Below the pieces are notes generated by a model that saw only the letters and a list, made by a program, of their open reading frames with translations, was not told the DNA's origin and ran no database searches. A stretch of 5,064 bases of DNA from DASUDX01 sp036275365 (lineage in GTDB: Bacteria > Pseudomonadota > Gammaproteobacteria > Nevskiales > Nevskiaceae). The stretch is from NCBI GenBank assembly GCA_036275365.1, contig DASUDX010000046.1, forward strand, positions 1-5,064, in the 5' to 3' direction. Below, in pieces: positions 4,664 through 5,064 of the stretch; position 1 is the stretch's first letter; each line of letters opens with the position of its first letter. Position numbers and translations under genes: made by a program.

Positions 4664-4942
4664 TTCACGCTGCGGTTTCAAGTGGAAGCAACGGAACAGC
4701 CAGCCACCAATGACGACCAGAGCGAGCGATATGGCTGATGAGACCAATATCTCCTCTCGGCCAACTGGACGGGCTGGGAAATGGTCTTCTGTTTTCGCCA
4801 GCTCAGCCCCAGCGGGGTCATAAAGTGACACCGCTACACCCAAGAAGCCGAGCGAGCCGAACATCAGCATCACAACGCCCACCATCGTGAGTGCTCCATG
4901 AAGAAGGCGTATGACAAAGGCTCGCATCGTCATCAAGCTCAA
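4598..4942 (-). mobile_element. Probable second integron cassette carrying a small membrane protein gene
   Basis: If the GTTGAGC core on the - strand (4937-4943) is a recombination site, the unit from its TT (4942) to the G of the next R' box (4598) is a 345-bp cassette. It carries one gene whose start codon lies only 9 bases in and whose end runs into the attC-like site. The left boundary is well supported, the right one rests on a single 7-base core match. Confidence 0.45.
4607..4933 (-). CDS. Small two-helix membrane protein of unknown function (cassette gene)
   Basis: A 108-residue protein I do not recognise. A short basic N-terminus (MTMRAFVIR) is followed by a hydrophobic helix (about 14-37), a polar loop of about 24 residues (38-61, SLYDPAGAELAKTEDHFPAR region), a second helix (about 62-81) and a basic tail. 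Both helices are long enough to cross the inner membrane, so the loop would be periplasmic with both ends in the cytoplasm. The last 18 residues, rich in Ser, Arg and Gln and ending SRSDRC, are encoded inside the attC-like site and are probably non-functional read-through. The start could be the GTG at 4945, the ATG at 4933 or the ATG at 4927. I prefer 4933, with GAG 4 bases upstream, but the ribosome binding site is poor. It lies upstream of the cupin gene in the same orientation. Confidence 0.65.
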   Translation of the reverse strand: MTMRAFVIRLLHGALTMVGVVMLMFGSLGFLGVAVSLYDPAGAELAKTEDHFPARPVGREEILVSSAISLALVVIGGWLFRCFHLKPQREAQQRASGDGSRASRSDRC

Positions 4943-5053
4943 CACCGCACTTCAACAGCGCGAGCACAAACGACCATCCGGTGCGCGGAAGGCAATCGCA
5001 TCCGCTCGAACCGCTTGTCAGTGCGCAGTCGTCTTTTTTGCGCGGTGTTTGCG
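4937..5053 (-). other. Possible third integron site (attC or attI core) at the right edge
   Basis: On the - strand GTTGAGC (4943-4937) matches GTTRRRY perfectly and lies 3 bases before the ATG of the membrane protein gene, where a cassette boundary is expected. AACACCGC (4941-4948) pairs perfectly with GCGGTGTT (5042-5049), so a long attC of about 117 bp is possible. Inner pairing is patchy (CGAC 4971-4974 with GTCG 5028-5031; TGCGC 4982-4986 with GCGCA 5022-5026) and no clear L boxes are seen. The far R box would be the poor GTTTGCG. It might instead be an attI core. Nothing else, and no gene, is visible in 4946-5064. Confidence 0.3.
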
Positions 5054-5064
5054 GACGATGCCAA

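Noticed and set aside
4407..4823. + strand open frame across both cassette genes (138 codons)
   Set aside because: It runs antisense through the cupin signal peptide, an attC-like site and the membrane protein gene, and its product has no recognisable domain.

Overview
The window looks like a chromosomal segment of a GC-rich Gram-negative proteobacterium, probably beta or gamma. The evidence is a 16-stranded-type outer-membrane porin with a signal peptide and a C-terminal phenylalanine, a HemP-type hemin uptake protein under a clear Fur box, REP-like hairpins, and strong G/C bias at third codon positions. The genus cannot be told from the sequence alone.

Layout. Positions 3-125 are the 3' end of an unrecognised + strand gene. 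Positions 126-346 are a convergent intergenic stretch packed with GC-rich hairpins, ending in a good bidirectional terminator. A phosphate-selective-type porin (Porin_O_P family) lies on the - strand at 347-1588. A divergent control region at 1589-1763 carries a Fur box on a near-consensus -10 for hemP and, nearer the porin, a possible Pho box. Then come + strand hemP (1764-1940), a REP-like hairpin (1990-2015), a FecCD-family permease (2056-3084) and its ABC ATPase (3081-3899), with a GTGA overlap between the last two. HemP, permease and ATPase fit an iron-repressed hemin importer (HmuUV type). No periplasmic binding protein (HmuT) and no TonB receptor is in the window.

Right part. From about 4022 the sequence changes character. 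GC is visibly lower, both genes are on the - strand, and each is followed by a large imperfect inverted repeat with the organisation of an integron attC site. The sites (4022-4082 and 4592-4663) have AAC/GTT-bearing R boxes, short spacers, L-box stems with one bulged base, and a GC-rich terminal stem. They bracket a 570-bp unit carrying a secreted cupin gene (4091-4552). A second unit carries a small two-helix membrane protein (4607-4933) whose C-terminal tail is encoded by the attC itself. I read this as the end of an integron gene-cassette array (or an integrase-less cassette cluster) abutting the hemin operon. A third core site at 4937-4943 may be the next attC or attI; any integrase gene would lie beyond the right edge.

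The most interesting part is the cassette array with its two poorly characterised products, both of which appear to be envelope proteins. The cassette call rests on sequence and structure read by eye, not on a covariance-model search.
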